Below, piece after piece: positions 9,466 to 18,095 of a DNA stretch of 64,000 nt. The notes beneath the pieces are model-generated. The model saw nothing but the letters and a program-made list of their open reading frames with translations, did no database searches and was not told the DNA's origin. The translations under genes were made by a program, and so were the position numbers. The stretch spans positions 62,001 to 126,000 of the forward strand of contig NZ_JAPZQK010000012.1 of the NCBI RefSeq assembly GCF_027530345.1, given 5' to 3'. This DNA is from Silanimonas sp. (GTDB lineage: Bacteria; Pseudomonadota; Gammaproteobacteria; Xanthomonadales; Xanthomonadaceae). Every line of letters begins with the position of its first letter. The stretch's first letter is position 1.

Positions 9466-9507
9466 ATTTCCCGCAGTTGATTTGGTGTCAAATCTTCTGC
9501 GGGAAAT
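9466..9507. repeat. 42-bp inverted repeat at the island's left end
   Basis: ATTTCCCGCAG (9466-9476) pairs perfectly with CTGCGGGAAAT (9497-9507). Inside lies a second dyad, ATTTG (9480-9484) and CAAAT (9489-9493), around a GTGT centre. It overlaps the upstream-most possible start (TTG 9477) of the first recombinase. It could be a recombinase core/attachment site or an operator. No second copy was noticed in the window. Confidence 0.7.
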
Positions 9508-10763
9508 CAGCGAGCACGACCTTGGTGCAAAAGGCGCCCAACGGAAGATCGATACGAATCGCACTCCTGGCCTCCGGGGAGCGCTTCCCACTTCTTGTTA
9601 ACGGGTCATTTGGGTTGCCTGACCCGTTTGCGACGGAGTTCGTTCTCACTTCACTTCGAACAGAAAAGCGAGCTGTCAGCACTATCTGCGCCTACTTGGC
9701 GGCCATCGGTGCTGGGCTGGATTATCTGGATGGGAAGGGCATCTGCCTCGAAGAGAGGCTTGCGAACAGTTCGTACTTGACGACGCAAGAACTAACGGCG
9801 TTCGCGTCCGTCTGTAGTCAAGGGCTGGCCAAGTCGGGCAGTTTGTCTAAGCAAGCCCCAAGAAGGTACTGGTACTTCTTGGCCTTTGTTCAGTGGCGTT
9901 CGAGGTCCTTCCTTAGCCGTTCGTCGAGCGACGTAGCGCTGGCGCGAGCAGAACAAGCGCTCAAACAATTCGAGCGACGTGCCAATGCTGTTGCCCCTCC
10001 TGAGGATCGATCCCTTCCGAGTCCGGATGCACGCGGTGGTCTCACTAGCGAACAGCGCGAGTTGTTCCTCGCCGTCATCAGCCCTGACGATGATCGGAAT
10101 CCATGGGAAAGTCTTGCGCTTAGGTATCGCAACTTTGCGATGCTTTCCTTGGCTTATGAGTTGGGGCCACGTGCAGGTGATGTTCTGTCACTGAAGGTTC
10201 GTGACTTGAATCTGCGGCAGAGGCCTGGGACCGTTACTTTCCATCGCCGCCACGACGATCCTGAGGACACTCGTACCTATCAGCCCGTGCTTAAGACTAA
10301 GCCACGGGTGCTGATGATCAGTGACTCCCTGGCAAAGACACTCGAGACTTGGATCGACACGCATCGATCAAATCGAAGTGTGTTTCCTGATGCCCGAAAA
10401 CATCCATTCCTTTTCGTGAATTCCAGTGGCGCTCCCTTGGGACAGCGCGGGTATCAGCTGATATACCAAGTTTTGCGTCAAGAGATCTCGGGGCTCGGCC
10501 GACTGACCTCGCATGTTCTGCGATACGACTGGAATGAGCGATGGGTCGAGCTAGGTGCTGATGAGAGTTCCAGCTCTGAAAGCATAAAGCGAGAGCAATG
10601 CTATGCGATGGGATGGTCGGAGCGATCCGAAATGCCCGCAAAGTATGCGCGAAAAGCAATCGCTGCCGCCGCAAATAAGAGGATCGCACGTATGCATGCG
10701 AATGCGGAGCGGCGCGCAGCGACGCGAAGCGGAGAATCCCCGGCGCGGAGTTCTAAGGAGTGA
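9477..10763 (+). CDS. tyrosine recombinase 1 of the trio
   Basis: Up to 428 residues. The C-terminal catalytic domain shows box I arginine (YELGPRAGDVLSLKV), a lysine-bearing hairpin (VLKTKPR), an HxxR box (SHVLRYDW) and a candidate nucleophilic tyrosine (PAKYARKA). The N-terminal part is the SAM-like core-binding region. No ATG is available upstream; TTG 9477 is the longest start and lies inside the 42-bp dyad, while TTG/GTG codons near 9520 are possible alternatives. The last codons overlap the next recombinase (GTGA). It resembles the first recombinase of trio elements, possibly GmtY, but that assignment is unverified. Confidence 0.8.
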   Translation: MIWCQIFCGKSASTTLVQKAPNGRSIRIALLASGERFPLLVNGSFGLPDPFATEFVLTSLRTEKRAVSTICAYLAAIGAGLDYLDGKGICLEERLANSSYLTTQELTAFASVCSQGLAKSGSLSKQAPRRYWYFLAFVQWRSRSFLSRSSSDVALARAEQALKQFERRANAVAPPEDRSLPSPDARGGLTSEQRELFLAVISPDDDRNPWESLALRYRNFAMLSLAYELGPRAGDVLSLKVRDLNLRQRPGTVTFHRRHDDPEDTRTYQPVLKTKPRVLMISDSLAKTLETWIDTHRSNRSVFPDARKHPFLFVNSSGAPLGQRGYQLIYQVLRQEISGLGRLTSHVLRYDWNERWVELGADESSSSESIKREQCYAMGWSERSEMPAKYARKAIAAAANKRIARMHANAERRAATRSGESPARSSKE

Positions 10764-12352
10764 GTAAAAATCGTCGGAAAAAAGCAGCGCGGCCACTGGA
10801 GGAGGACTACCCAATCCCTGAGGTCATCGTGACGCGGGAGGGGCTTTCTTTGCGCACAAACGACACGGTTTGGATAGCAGGAGTGGATACGTCGATCAAC
10901 TGGAAGCTCTTATCGTCACTTCCGGATGAACTCTTTCTATCAATCCGTGCCTACATCTGTCGCGTTCTCGTAAAGGACAGTGCCGGTACTGCTCAGAAAT
11001 GCTTTGGGGACTTGACTCGTCTTCGCTTGATTGGGTCTAGCGAAAAACTGGCTGCGGAGATTTCCAGCGGTATCGGAATGAGACTTTTCCACGCTTTCCG
11101 ATCCGCTCTTGAGGAGGCTCCGGAGATCGGAAGGAGCTCGATGCTGGATTCACTCTCCGTCTTCCGACGGTGGTACATCTGGTGCGCAGACTGCGAGTTT
11201 CCCGGTTTTGATGGGGAGTCAGCACTCGAGCTCTCGGACCTGCGTATCGGTGGCAGTCCTCAAGGAATCGCAGTCCTACGGAGAGATCCTGATTCTGGTC
11301 CGCTGAGCTTCGCAGAGGATGCCTGCCTGGAATCCGAGATATCGCGGGCGTGCGAAGGGCTTCCCAATCTTCCTGTGAAGGATTTGCAGCGTCTTGCGGC
11401 ACTGATGCTCAGCAAAGCCTTTGGGCTCTACGCTAGACACCTGCAGCTGATTAATGAGCACGACTACTCGGTTGAGCAACTTAGTGATGGAAGCGAAATA
11501 CACTGGCTGAATGTTCCTCGAGTCAAAAAGCGCGGGCGTGGCGAGGCGGTTGGCTTTCGGAGACGAAGACTTCCCGCCCGATTGGCACTTGTCGTTTCCT
11601 TTTTGGTAAAGCGAAACGCAGAGAATGAGATCCGATCGAAAGAGGTGGGCAAAGCTTCGAAGGATCGCCCGCTGTTTGTCCGAGACGTGGGGCGCAAGGA
11701 ACTGTTCGGCACAAAATTGCACTCCGATGCGTTTCGCTGGAAGAGATCGAGGCTAGCGATGGCTGTCAGTGATTTCTGCTATGAGCGTGGAATGAGTTTC
11801 CACGTGACACCACGGCGGCTTCGCTACAGCTTCGCGACGCGTCTAGTGGAAGAAGGATGTAGTCCCCTTGAGCTCGCCGATGCGCTAGATCACACGGATC
11901 TTCAGCACGTTATGGTCTATTTCAACTCGCGAGGCCAAGTCGTTAGGCAGCTTGATGAAGCAGTGGCGCTGCGCTTGGCGCCGTTGGCCTCTGCGTTTCT
12001 TGGTCGTCTCATTCCCGATAAGTCATCTGCCACTCGGCCTGATGATCCGGCAAGTTCAATTCGATTTGGTGCGGCCGACCAAGAGCAGCCTGAAATTGGA
12101 AGCTGCGGACAAGTTTCATCTTGTGGGAAGAACGCTCCGTTAGCGTGCTATACCTGCGCGCGATTTGAGCCTTGGAAGAATGCGCCGCACGAAGAAGTTC
12201 TTGGCGTCCTCTTGCAGGAGAGGCGCCGTCGCCACGCTGCCGGCATGGACGAGAAGATTGTTCAAATTCACGACGCCACGATCGTTGCTGTAGCGGAGGT
12301 GGTTCGACGTTGCAATGACGCGGTGATGATGGATATCGACAGCCGAGAATGA
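10760..12352 (+). CDS. tyrosine recombinase 2 of the trio, with C-terminal Cys cluster
   Basis: 530 residues, GTG start overlapping the previous stop by 4 bp and preceded by a strong TAAGGAG. Catalytic features in the second half are GLYARHLQL (box I Arg), TPRRLRYSFATRLVEEG (box II, with Arg in place of the usual His), LDHTDLQHVMVYF (His/Trp box plus Tyr). After the catalytic domain comes a cysteine-rich segment (SCGQVSSCG, then CYTCARFEPW and a PHEE stretch) likely to bind zinc; this tail recurs in Tn554/RIT-type integrases. Site-specific DNA strand exchange is the expected activity, acting with its two neighbours. Confidence 0.82.
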   Translation: MSKNRRKKAARPLEEDYPIPEVIVTREGLSLRTNDTVWIAGVDTSINWKLLSSLPDELFLSIRAYICRVLVKDSAGTAQKCFGDLTRLRLIGSSEKLAAEISSGIGMRLFHAFRSALEEAPEIGRSSMLDSLSVFRRWYIWCADCEFPGFDGESALELSDLRIGGSPQGIAVLRRDPDSGPLSFAEDACLESEISRACEGLPNLPVKDLQRLAALMLSKAFGLYARHLQLINEHDYSVEQLSDGSEIHWLNVPRVKKRGRGEAVGFRRRRLPARLALVVSFLVKRNAENEIRSKEVGKASKDRPLFVRDVGRKELFGTKLHSDAFRWKRSRLAMAVSDFCYERGMSFHVTPRRLRYSFATRLVEEGCSPLELADALDHTDLQHVMVYFNSRGQVVRQLDEAVALRLAPLASAFLGRLIPDKSSATRPDDPASSIRFGAADQEQPEIGSCGQVSSCGKNAPLACYTCARFEPWKNAPHEEVLGVLLQERRRRHAAGMDEKIVQIHDATIVAVAEVVRRCNDAVMMDIDSRE

Positions 12353-14406
12353 CGACAGATTTTACGAGCAGGCCTCAGCGAAGGGCCGAAAAGGCTTTCG
12401 TTTCCTTTTGCGCACTGATGCGGTCTCGCAGTCCCTACCGCGCAAGTGATTGGGACAAGTCCGTTTGGGTGGTGGGGAAGGGTCGCAGAGCCAGTGCACG
12501 ATCTCTGGAGCGAATTCATTTCACTCGCCATGCATTTGCTTCCGCCGCAGAACTACGTACTGGAGAGGCCTTCGATGAGCCGTTTGCTTCGTTCGTGAAG
12601 GCGGCAATTGTTTGGCGTGCAGTTAATGCAAGCAAGACTCCGACGGCGATTTCCCAGATGGTCCTTGTTCGTGCCTTTCGCTACCTTTACGAAGTTCTGG
12701 TATCCGATCGCGGGATTGAGGGTGCTTTTTCTTCGACGGTTGTACTAAAGGCTCGGCATTTCAACTCGGCCGCAGCCGACGCGTGCAAACGGGAATCTCC
12801 TCATTCGGCTTACCGTATTGCCAGCCATCTCAAGTCCATTGCGGATCTTGTTGATCGTTTCGCAATGACGCACGTTCCGCTTAGGTGGAGTCATGGCGTC
12901 GACAGGCCGGAAAATGCCGGAGGGATGAAGCAGGATCGGGTCGGAAGCGATTTTCATCGGCGGCGAAACAAGCTTCTGCCGACTGACGAGATTCTGTATG
13001 CAATCTCGGATATCTCGAATCGAGGGGATCTTGATCCCGCGGATAAGATCAGGCAGCGAGGAGTCGATGTTCTTTTCTGTTGCGGATTTAGAATCAATGA
13101 AATGCTCACACTGGAGCGCGACGCGTTAGTCGAAGAACCTGTTCTGGATGATCTCGGTCAACTTGCAACGGACGCAAACGGCAGCCCGCTTCCTCCTTAT
13201 CTCGGAATTCGATTTTCCCCTGAAAAGGAAGGCGAGAGCGTTACAGGGGTTAAGTGGATTCCATCTGATCTTGCACCGGTAGCGAGGAGGGCATTCTCGG
13301 ATGTCCTTGAGATGACCGATGAGTATGCGCGGGATGCCGAATTCGCTCATCTCAATCCAGGGCGAGTTCGCCTTGGCGAGCCGTGGGATAGTCTCGATGC
13401 GACGGCTCTGCTTTCGTCAAAGGACTGCGCAGCTCTCCTTGGGCTGAAGAAGCAATATGCGACTACGTGGTTGAAAGACAATGGGGTTCCTCGCGTAACC
13501 ATTGACGGGTCAAGGCTCTATGCAAAAGGTGATGTGGAAGAGGCATTGCGCCGCCGGATGGTTAAATCGGAGGTGTCTGTTGGCGGCTCCAAAGTACCCT
13601 TGCACAAGATGCTATTTGTAGTGCCAGTCAACTTCTTCCACTCTGATAAGGCGTCGCTTAAGGGGACGGTAACCCTGGTCACCGACCAGAACATCAGTGA
13701 CTATTTGGTTGGACGAGGGGTTGATCGGGATGGCAGAACGAAGTCGATATTTGAGCGGCTAGGTGTCGTGCTGGCGAATGGAAAAACGCCTCAGATTCGG
13801 TCGCATCAATTCAGGCACTTTCTCGATACAGCAGCCGCCCCTGGAGGGCTACCTGAGCTTGTTCGTGCACGCTGGATGGGCAGGAAAGACATCTCCCAAA
13901 ACAGCGCTTATGACCATGAGTCAGGGATTTCTCTCGCGAACAAGATACGTATTCGGCTGATTGAGGGAGGGGTCATCGGCCCGATTTCAGAGATAACAGA
14001 CAGCGTCTCCGACCCCGTAGCTAGACAAGTGGTTGCCGGAGACTTGCTCCGCGCGGTGCATAAGACGATGCTTGGCAGATGCTTTCATGATTGGTCGTCA
14101 TCGCCCTGCCCCGAACACGAAGCGTGCTGGAGTTGTGATGAGCACTTCATCGTCAAGGGCGATGTCAAGGGGGCTGCTGAAGCAGAGCGTCAGTTTGAAG
14201 AGGCGGTGCAGGCCATAGCGATTGCCGAAGCAGCGAAGGCCGATGGTGCTTATGGGGCGAACAATTGGCTGTCGTCACATGTCCGAAAGCGCGACCGATT
14301 GCTAAAGATTCTTGATGTGCACCGAGATCCAAGCATTGCGGATGGATCAATTGTCCACCTGGGACGCAGTGGATCCACAGCCCAATCATCGGACTCTTCG
14401 GTTTAG
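12349..14406 (+). CDS. large tyrosine recombinase 3 of the trio
   Basis: 685 residues; ATG overlaps the previous stop (ATGA). Box I Arg lies in CCGFRINEMLTLERD, and HQFRH supplies HxxR; the candidate tyrosine is in NSAYDHESG. Between box I and box II is an insertion with a helix-turn-helix look (LLSSKDCAALLGLKKQYATTWLKDNGVP, near residue 350-375), plausibly an extra DNA-contacting module. A Cys-rich stretch (SPCPEHEACWSCDEHF) follows the catalytic domain. It is the longest member of the trio, comparable to GmtZ or TnpB-type integrases in gene order, though I cannot confirm the family. Confidence 0.8.
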   Translation: MTTDFTSRPQRRAEKAFVSFCALMRSRSPYRASDWDKSVWVVGKGRRASARSLERIHFTRHAFASAAELRTGEAFDEPFASFVKAAIVWRAVNASKTPTAISQMVLVRAFRYLYEVLVSDRGIEGAFSSTVVLKARHFNSAAADACKRESPHSAYRIASHLKSIADLVDRFAMTHVPLRWSHGVDRPENAGGMKQDRVGSDFHRRRNKLLPTDEILYAISDISNRGDLDPADKIRQRGVDVLFCCGFRINEMLTLERDALVEEPVLDDLGQLATDANGSPLPPYLGIRFSPEKEGESVTGVKWIPSDLAPVARRAFSDVLEMTDEYARDAEFAHLNPGRVRLGEPWDSLDATALLSSKDCAALLGLKKQYATTWLKDNGVPRVTIDGSRLYAKGDVEEALRRRMVKSEVSVGGSKVPLHKMLFVVPVNFFHSDKASLKGTVTLVTDQNISDYLVGRGVDRDGRTKSIFERLGVVLANGKTPQIRSHQFRHFLDTAAAPGGLPELVRARWMGRKDISQNSAYDHESGISLANKIRIRLIEGGVIGPISEITDSVSDPVARQVVAGDLLRAVHKTMLGRCFHDWSSSPCPEHEACWSCDEHFIVKGDVKGAAEAERQFEEAVQAIAIAEAAKADGAYGANNWLSSHVRKRDRLLKILDVHRDPSIADGSIVHLGRSGSTAQSSDSSV

Positions 14407-14414
14407 GTTTCGGG

Positions 14415-14858
14415 ATGGACAGACCAAAGAAGCGTCAACGCCTTTCAGCAGAGGGTATAACGCGAATTGTTCGAGCTGTGGAAGCAGCTGACCCGCTAAT
14501 GGTGCTGACTTGGCAGAGCATCCAAGTGCTAGCGAGTGAGCACGTCGGCTCGGGCTATGTCTGGACTCGGCAGGCCCTCGAGCGGCATCCCCAGATCAAG
14601 TCTGCCTACACCGCTCACGAGACAAGAAGGAAAAAGCTCGCTAAATCAGGAGCCCGCGCTGGGAGGAGACTTTCCGAGCCTCAGAAAATCTCCCGACTCG
14701 AGGAGGAGAACGAATCTCTCCGCAGGCAATTGAGTCGTTACGATGAGCTTTTTGCAACCTATATAGGTAACGCTGTGTCTAACGGCCTGACCGTGGAGCA
14801 GCTGTCTAAGCCTCTGGAGCGTCCTTCTAGAGGCATGGGCAACTCGGACAAGACGTAG
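14415..14858 (+). CDS. small coiled-coil accessory protein of the recombinase module
   Basis: 147 residues, starting 8 bp after recombinase 3 on the same strand. The first two thirds are basic and look DNA-binding (RLSAEGITRIVRAVE, QALERHPQIKSAYTAHETRRKKLAKSG). The last third is a short coiled coil (SRLEEENESLRRQLSRYDEL). Size, position and architecture match the small TnpC / DUF6262-like proteins that accompany paired or triple tyrosine recombinases, where they may help orient or license recombination. No catalytic motif is visible. Confidence 0.65.
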   Translation: MDRPKKRQRLSAEGITRIVRAVEAADPLMVLTWQSIQVLASEHVGSGYVWTRQALERHPQIKSAYTAHETRRKKLAKSGARAGRRLSEPQKISRLEEENESLRRQLSRYDELFATYIGNAVSNGLTVEQLSKPLERPSRGMGNSDKT

Positions 14859-14987
14859 CGCTCCATGTAAAGCTGATTTTAGGATGTGCAAATACTCTGG
14901 GCTCGAGTTGCTCAAATCCGCGCCCTCTGCTCGCCAGCTCAGGAATATGGGGCACTTTTCAGCTAACTCGTTAGCATGCCGATTCGT

Positions 14988-17900
14988 CTAGGCTGACCAG
15001 TTATCTGCCAGCAACTCAGCTTGGGCGATGACTTTTTCAGTCGCGTCTGGCTGCGCATCAGGTGGGTACCTGTAGATCACCAGTAGAACCTTGACGGCGG
15101 CGATCATCTTTGCGCGTGACGAGGCGCGGTTCTGCCAATTGATGGTGGCTGAGCGGCGCAGCTTCTCTGTGAGTTCATGCGCCAGCTTCTGGAGCGTCGG
15201 GTGCCCCATCTCCCTGACCGCTGACTCGTTCTCACAGAGCGCCTGATAGAAGGCGTACTCCTCTTCGGTCATTCCGTCCGGCGGCTTGGCCGCGTTGATT
15301 TCCTTGGCCAGCTTGATCAGCTCTTCAATCACCTCGGCCGTCGTCAACGCCCGATTCTGGTAGCGGGTGATCGCGTCCTCGAGCTTCTCGGTGAACTCCT
15401 TGGCCTGCACCTTGTTCTTCGCACCGCGGGCCTTCACCTGATCGGCGATGAGCCTTTCGAGCAGTTCGGCGGCTAGGTTCTTGGTCGGCATCTGCTGGAT
15501 CTGCGCGAGGAAGTTCTCGTCGAGCAGGGAGATGTCCGGTTTGCCAAGGCCGAGGGTGCCGAACACGTCCTTCACGCCCTCGACCAGAACGCCTTTGGCC
15601 ACCAACTGGCGAAGGGCCGCCTCCTTCTCGAGGCGAGTTCTGATTTCCGCGGAGCGGGTCAGCTTGATCAGACAGACCCGAACGGCCTGGAAAAAGGCGA
15701 TCTCTTCGCGGACGGCCATGGCCGCCTCTCGGGTCCCGGCCAAGCTCTGGGCTTTGGTGAGCTTTAGTACCTGATCGAGGTAGGCGCGAACGCCACGGTT
15801 ACGCCCCTTCTCGTCGGGCTCGGGGTCGACGGCGAGTACGTGCTCCATGGCCGGCCCCAAGAGGGCGAGCGCCTTCTTCGGATCAGCGAAGCCCTGATAA
15901 TCGAAGCCGTGGAAAAACTCCTTGCGGATCACGTCCAACGTGTCGAGGAGAATGCGCAGCGCTTCACCGGAGGTGTCGACGGGTTCCCGCTCGGCACCGG
16001 CGTCGCGGGTGTACTGGCGGATCGCCTTCTTCAACTCCTCGCCGATACCAATGTAGTCGACGATCAGTCCGCCGGACTTGTCCTTCCAAATGCGGTTCGT
16101 GCGGGCGATGGCCTGCATGAGGCCGTGGCCCTGCATGGGCTTGTCGACGTAGAGCGTGTGCACTGGCGGGGCGTCAAACCCCGTCAGCCACATGTCGCGA
16201 ACGATCACGAGGTCGAGCGGGTCGTCCGGGTCCTTGAAGCGCTTCTCCAGTGTCTTGGCGCCGGCCTTGTCGGTACGGTGCGGCTGGAAGTGAGCGGGAT
16301 CGGACGAACTCGAGGTCATCACGATCTTGATCCGGCCCTTGGCAATGTCGGTATCACCCCATTCGGGGCGCAGCTTCACGATGGCGTCGTACAGGCGGAC
16401 CGCCGCTTCGCGGGAGACGGCGACAATCATCGCCTTGCCGTCCATCTGCTCCTTGCGGGCTTCCCAATGGGCGACCAAATCAGCGGCGAGGATTTCCAAC
16501 CGGCCGTCGGCCATGGCGAGTCCTTCGAGGCGGGTGAGCCGGCTGGCGGTCATCGCCTGCTCGTCCTCATCCTCGTCTTCGGTCGCCTCGAGGAACTCGT
16601 CTAGAAGGGCCTGCTTCTCGGCCTCATTGAAGCGCAACTCGATGATCCGGCTCTCGTAGGACACCGGCACGACAGCCTCATCCTCCTGCGCCGCGATCAT
16701 GTCGTAAACGTCGACGTAGGTGCCGAAGACCGCCTCGGTATCGCGGTCGTCCAGACTCACCGGGGTGCCGGTCATGCCGAGGTAGACGGCGTTCGGCAGG
16801 GCATCGCGCATGTACTTGGCCAGGCCGTACTTCGTCTGGCCCGTCTGGGTATCCAAGTCGGCGCGGAAGCCGTACTGCGTGCGGTGGGCCTCGTCGGCGA
16901 TCACCACGACATTGGATCGCTCGCACAGCACCGGGACGCTGGTCTTTCCCGCCTCCGGGGCGAACTTGTTGATCGTCGTGAAGAACACCCCCCCGGCGAC
17001 GACGCTCGCGAGCTTCTGGCGGAGGTCATCCCGACTGTCGGCCTGCAAAGGCGAGGCCCGGAGTGACCAACTGGCGTCAGCGAAGGTCTCGAACAGTTGC
17101 CCGTCGAGGTCCTTACGGTCGGTCACCAGCACGATGGTCGGATTGGCGAAGGCGGGGTGGTCCCGCAAGGCCATCACATAGAACAGCGCCAGCAGGGACT
17201 TGCCCGAGCCCTGGGTGAACCAGATGACGCCGCCCTTGCCGTCCTTGCGCTGAGTAAGGGCCTCGACGGCGCGCTCCAGCGCCTTGCGGACGCCGTGGTA
17301 CTGGTGCCACTGGGCGATGATCTTGAAGCTCGCCCCGCCGTTCGCGCCGCCATAGGCGACGAAGCCGCGGAAGAAGTCGAACAGGGTGACCGGATTCAGG
17401 AGGCCACGAACGAGGGTTTCCAGCTCCAAAGCGCCCTTGCCGGCCTTCTTCCCGTCTAGCAACCGCCACCGCGAGTGCCGCGACAGGTCGGCCGATACCG
17501 AGCCGTACCGGGCCACGGTGCCGTCGGAGATCACGTTGAGCAGGTTGAAGGCGAACAACTGGGGGATGTCGGCCTTGTAGGTCTGGATCTGGTGGTAGGC
17601 CTTTTCGACGTCCGCGTTGAGATCGGCCGGGTTCTTGAGCTCGATAACGACCAGGGGCAGACCGTTGACGAAGAGGACGATGTCCGGTCGCCGGACCTTC
17701 TGGCCATGGACGGTGAACTGCTGGACGGCGAGCAAGTCGTTAGGACCCGTCGTGTCGAGGACAGGCACACGGATGGCGGCGCGACTCCCGTCCGGGCGGA
17801 CCTGCTCGAACGGCACCCCGTTCCGGAGCCAGTCGTACATATGACGGTTGCCGTCGACCAAGGACTGGGAAGCGAATCGGGCGACGGTGTCGACCACCGC

Positions 17901-18095
17901 TTCGACCTCAGACGGACTCAGGGCCGGGTTGAGGCGGGCAACGGCCGGGGACAACCGCGTACGGAGCACGACGTCTGAGAACGCTGCGCGGGCTGGCTCC
18001 CCTCCGCCAGGCGAGACAACGTCACCCTGAAGTGGTGTCCAGCCCAGCGAGGCAAGCCATTCGAGGGTGACAATCTCGAGATGGTTCTCGTTCAC
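14988..18095 (-). CDS. hsdR: type I restriction endonuclease subunit R
   Basis: 1035 residues, the normal size. The N-terminal nuclease domain has a PD-(D/E)xK signature (RPDIVLF then VVIELKNP, ~residues 187-205). The motor domain has Walker A TQGSGKSL, the DEAH box IADEAHRTQYG, and helicase motifs such as MTGTPV and AIARTNRIWKD. A helical C-terminal region for assembly follows. HsdR translocates DNA and cuts when the complex meets unmodified sites. The GTG start at 18095 overlaps the stop of the DUF4268 gene (GTGA). It is the last gene of the leftward restriction operon. Confidence 0.95.
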   Translation of the reverse strand: MNENHLEIVTLEWLASLGWTPLQGDVVSPGGGEPARAAFSDVVLRTRLSPAVARLNPALSPSEVEAVVDTVARFASQSLVDGNRHMYDWLRNGVPFEQVRPDGSRAAIRVPVLDTTGPNDLLAVQQFTVHGQKVRRPDIVLFVNGLPLVVIELKNPADLNADVEKAYHQIQTYKADIPQLFAFNLLNVISDGTVARYGSVSADLSRHSRWRLLDGKKAGKGALELETLVRGLLNPVTLFDFFRGFVAYGGANGGASFKIIAQWHQYHGVRKALERAVEALTQRKDGKGGVIWFTQGSGKSLLALFYVMALRDHPAFANPTIVLVTDRKDLDGQLFETFADASWSLRASPLQADSRDDLRQKLASVVAGGVFFTTINKFAPEAGKTSVPVLCERSNVVVIADEAHRTQYGFRADLDTQTGQTKYGLAKYMRDALPNAVYLGMTGTPVSLDDRDTEAVFGTYVDVYDMIAAQEDEAVVPVSYESRIIELRFNEAEKQALLDEFLEATEDEDEDEQAMTASRLTRLEGLAMADGRLEILAADLVAHWEARKEQMDGKAMIVAVSREAAVRLYDAIVKLRPEWGDTDIAKGRIKIVMTSSSSDPAHFQPHRTDKAGAKTLEKRFKDPDDPLDLVIVRDMWLTGFDAPPVHTLYVDKPMQGHGLMQAIARTNRIWKDKSGGLIVDYIGIGEELKKAIRQYTRDAGAEREPVDTSGEALRILLDTLDVIRKEFFHGFDYQGFADPKKALALLGPAMEHVLAVDPEPDEKGRNRGVRAYLDQVLKLTKAQSLAGTREAAMAVREEIAFFQAVRVCLIKLTRSAEIRTRLEKEAALRQLVAKGVLVEGVKDVFGTLGLGKPDISLLDENFLAQIQQMPTKNLAAELLERLIADQVKARGAKNKVQAKEFTEKLEDAITRYQNRALTTAEVIEELIKLAKEINAAKPPDGMTEEEYAFYQALCENESAVREMGHPTLQKLAHELTEKLRRSATINWQNRASSRAKMIAAVKVLLVIYRYPPDAQPDATEKVIAQAELLADNWSA

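Larger units (their letters stand above)
9466..14858 (+). mobile_element. recombinase-trio mobile module (RIT / Tn554 / gamma-mobile-trio-like)
   Basis: Three overlapping tyrosine-recombinase genes followed by a small coiled-coil gene, all rightward and with visibly lower GC than both flanks. A 42-bp dyad lies at the left edge, directly after ssb. Trio layouts of this kind occur in recombinase-in-trio elements and gamma-mobile-trio islands; the small fourth gene recalls TnpC of Tn554-like elements. The limits given are those of the recombinase module; the cargo likely extends to about 38.5 kb. No direct repeat marking the right end was found by eye. Confidence 0.7.
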
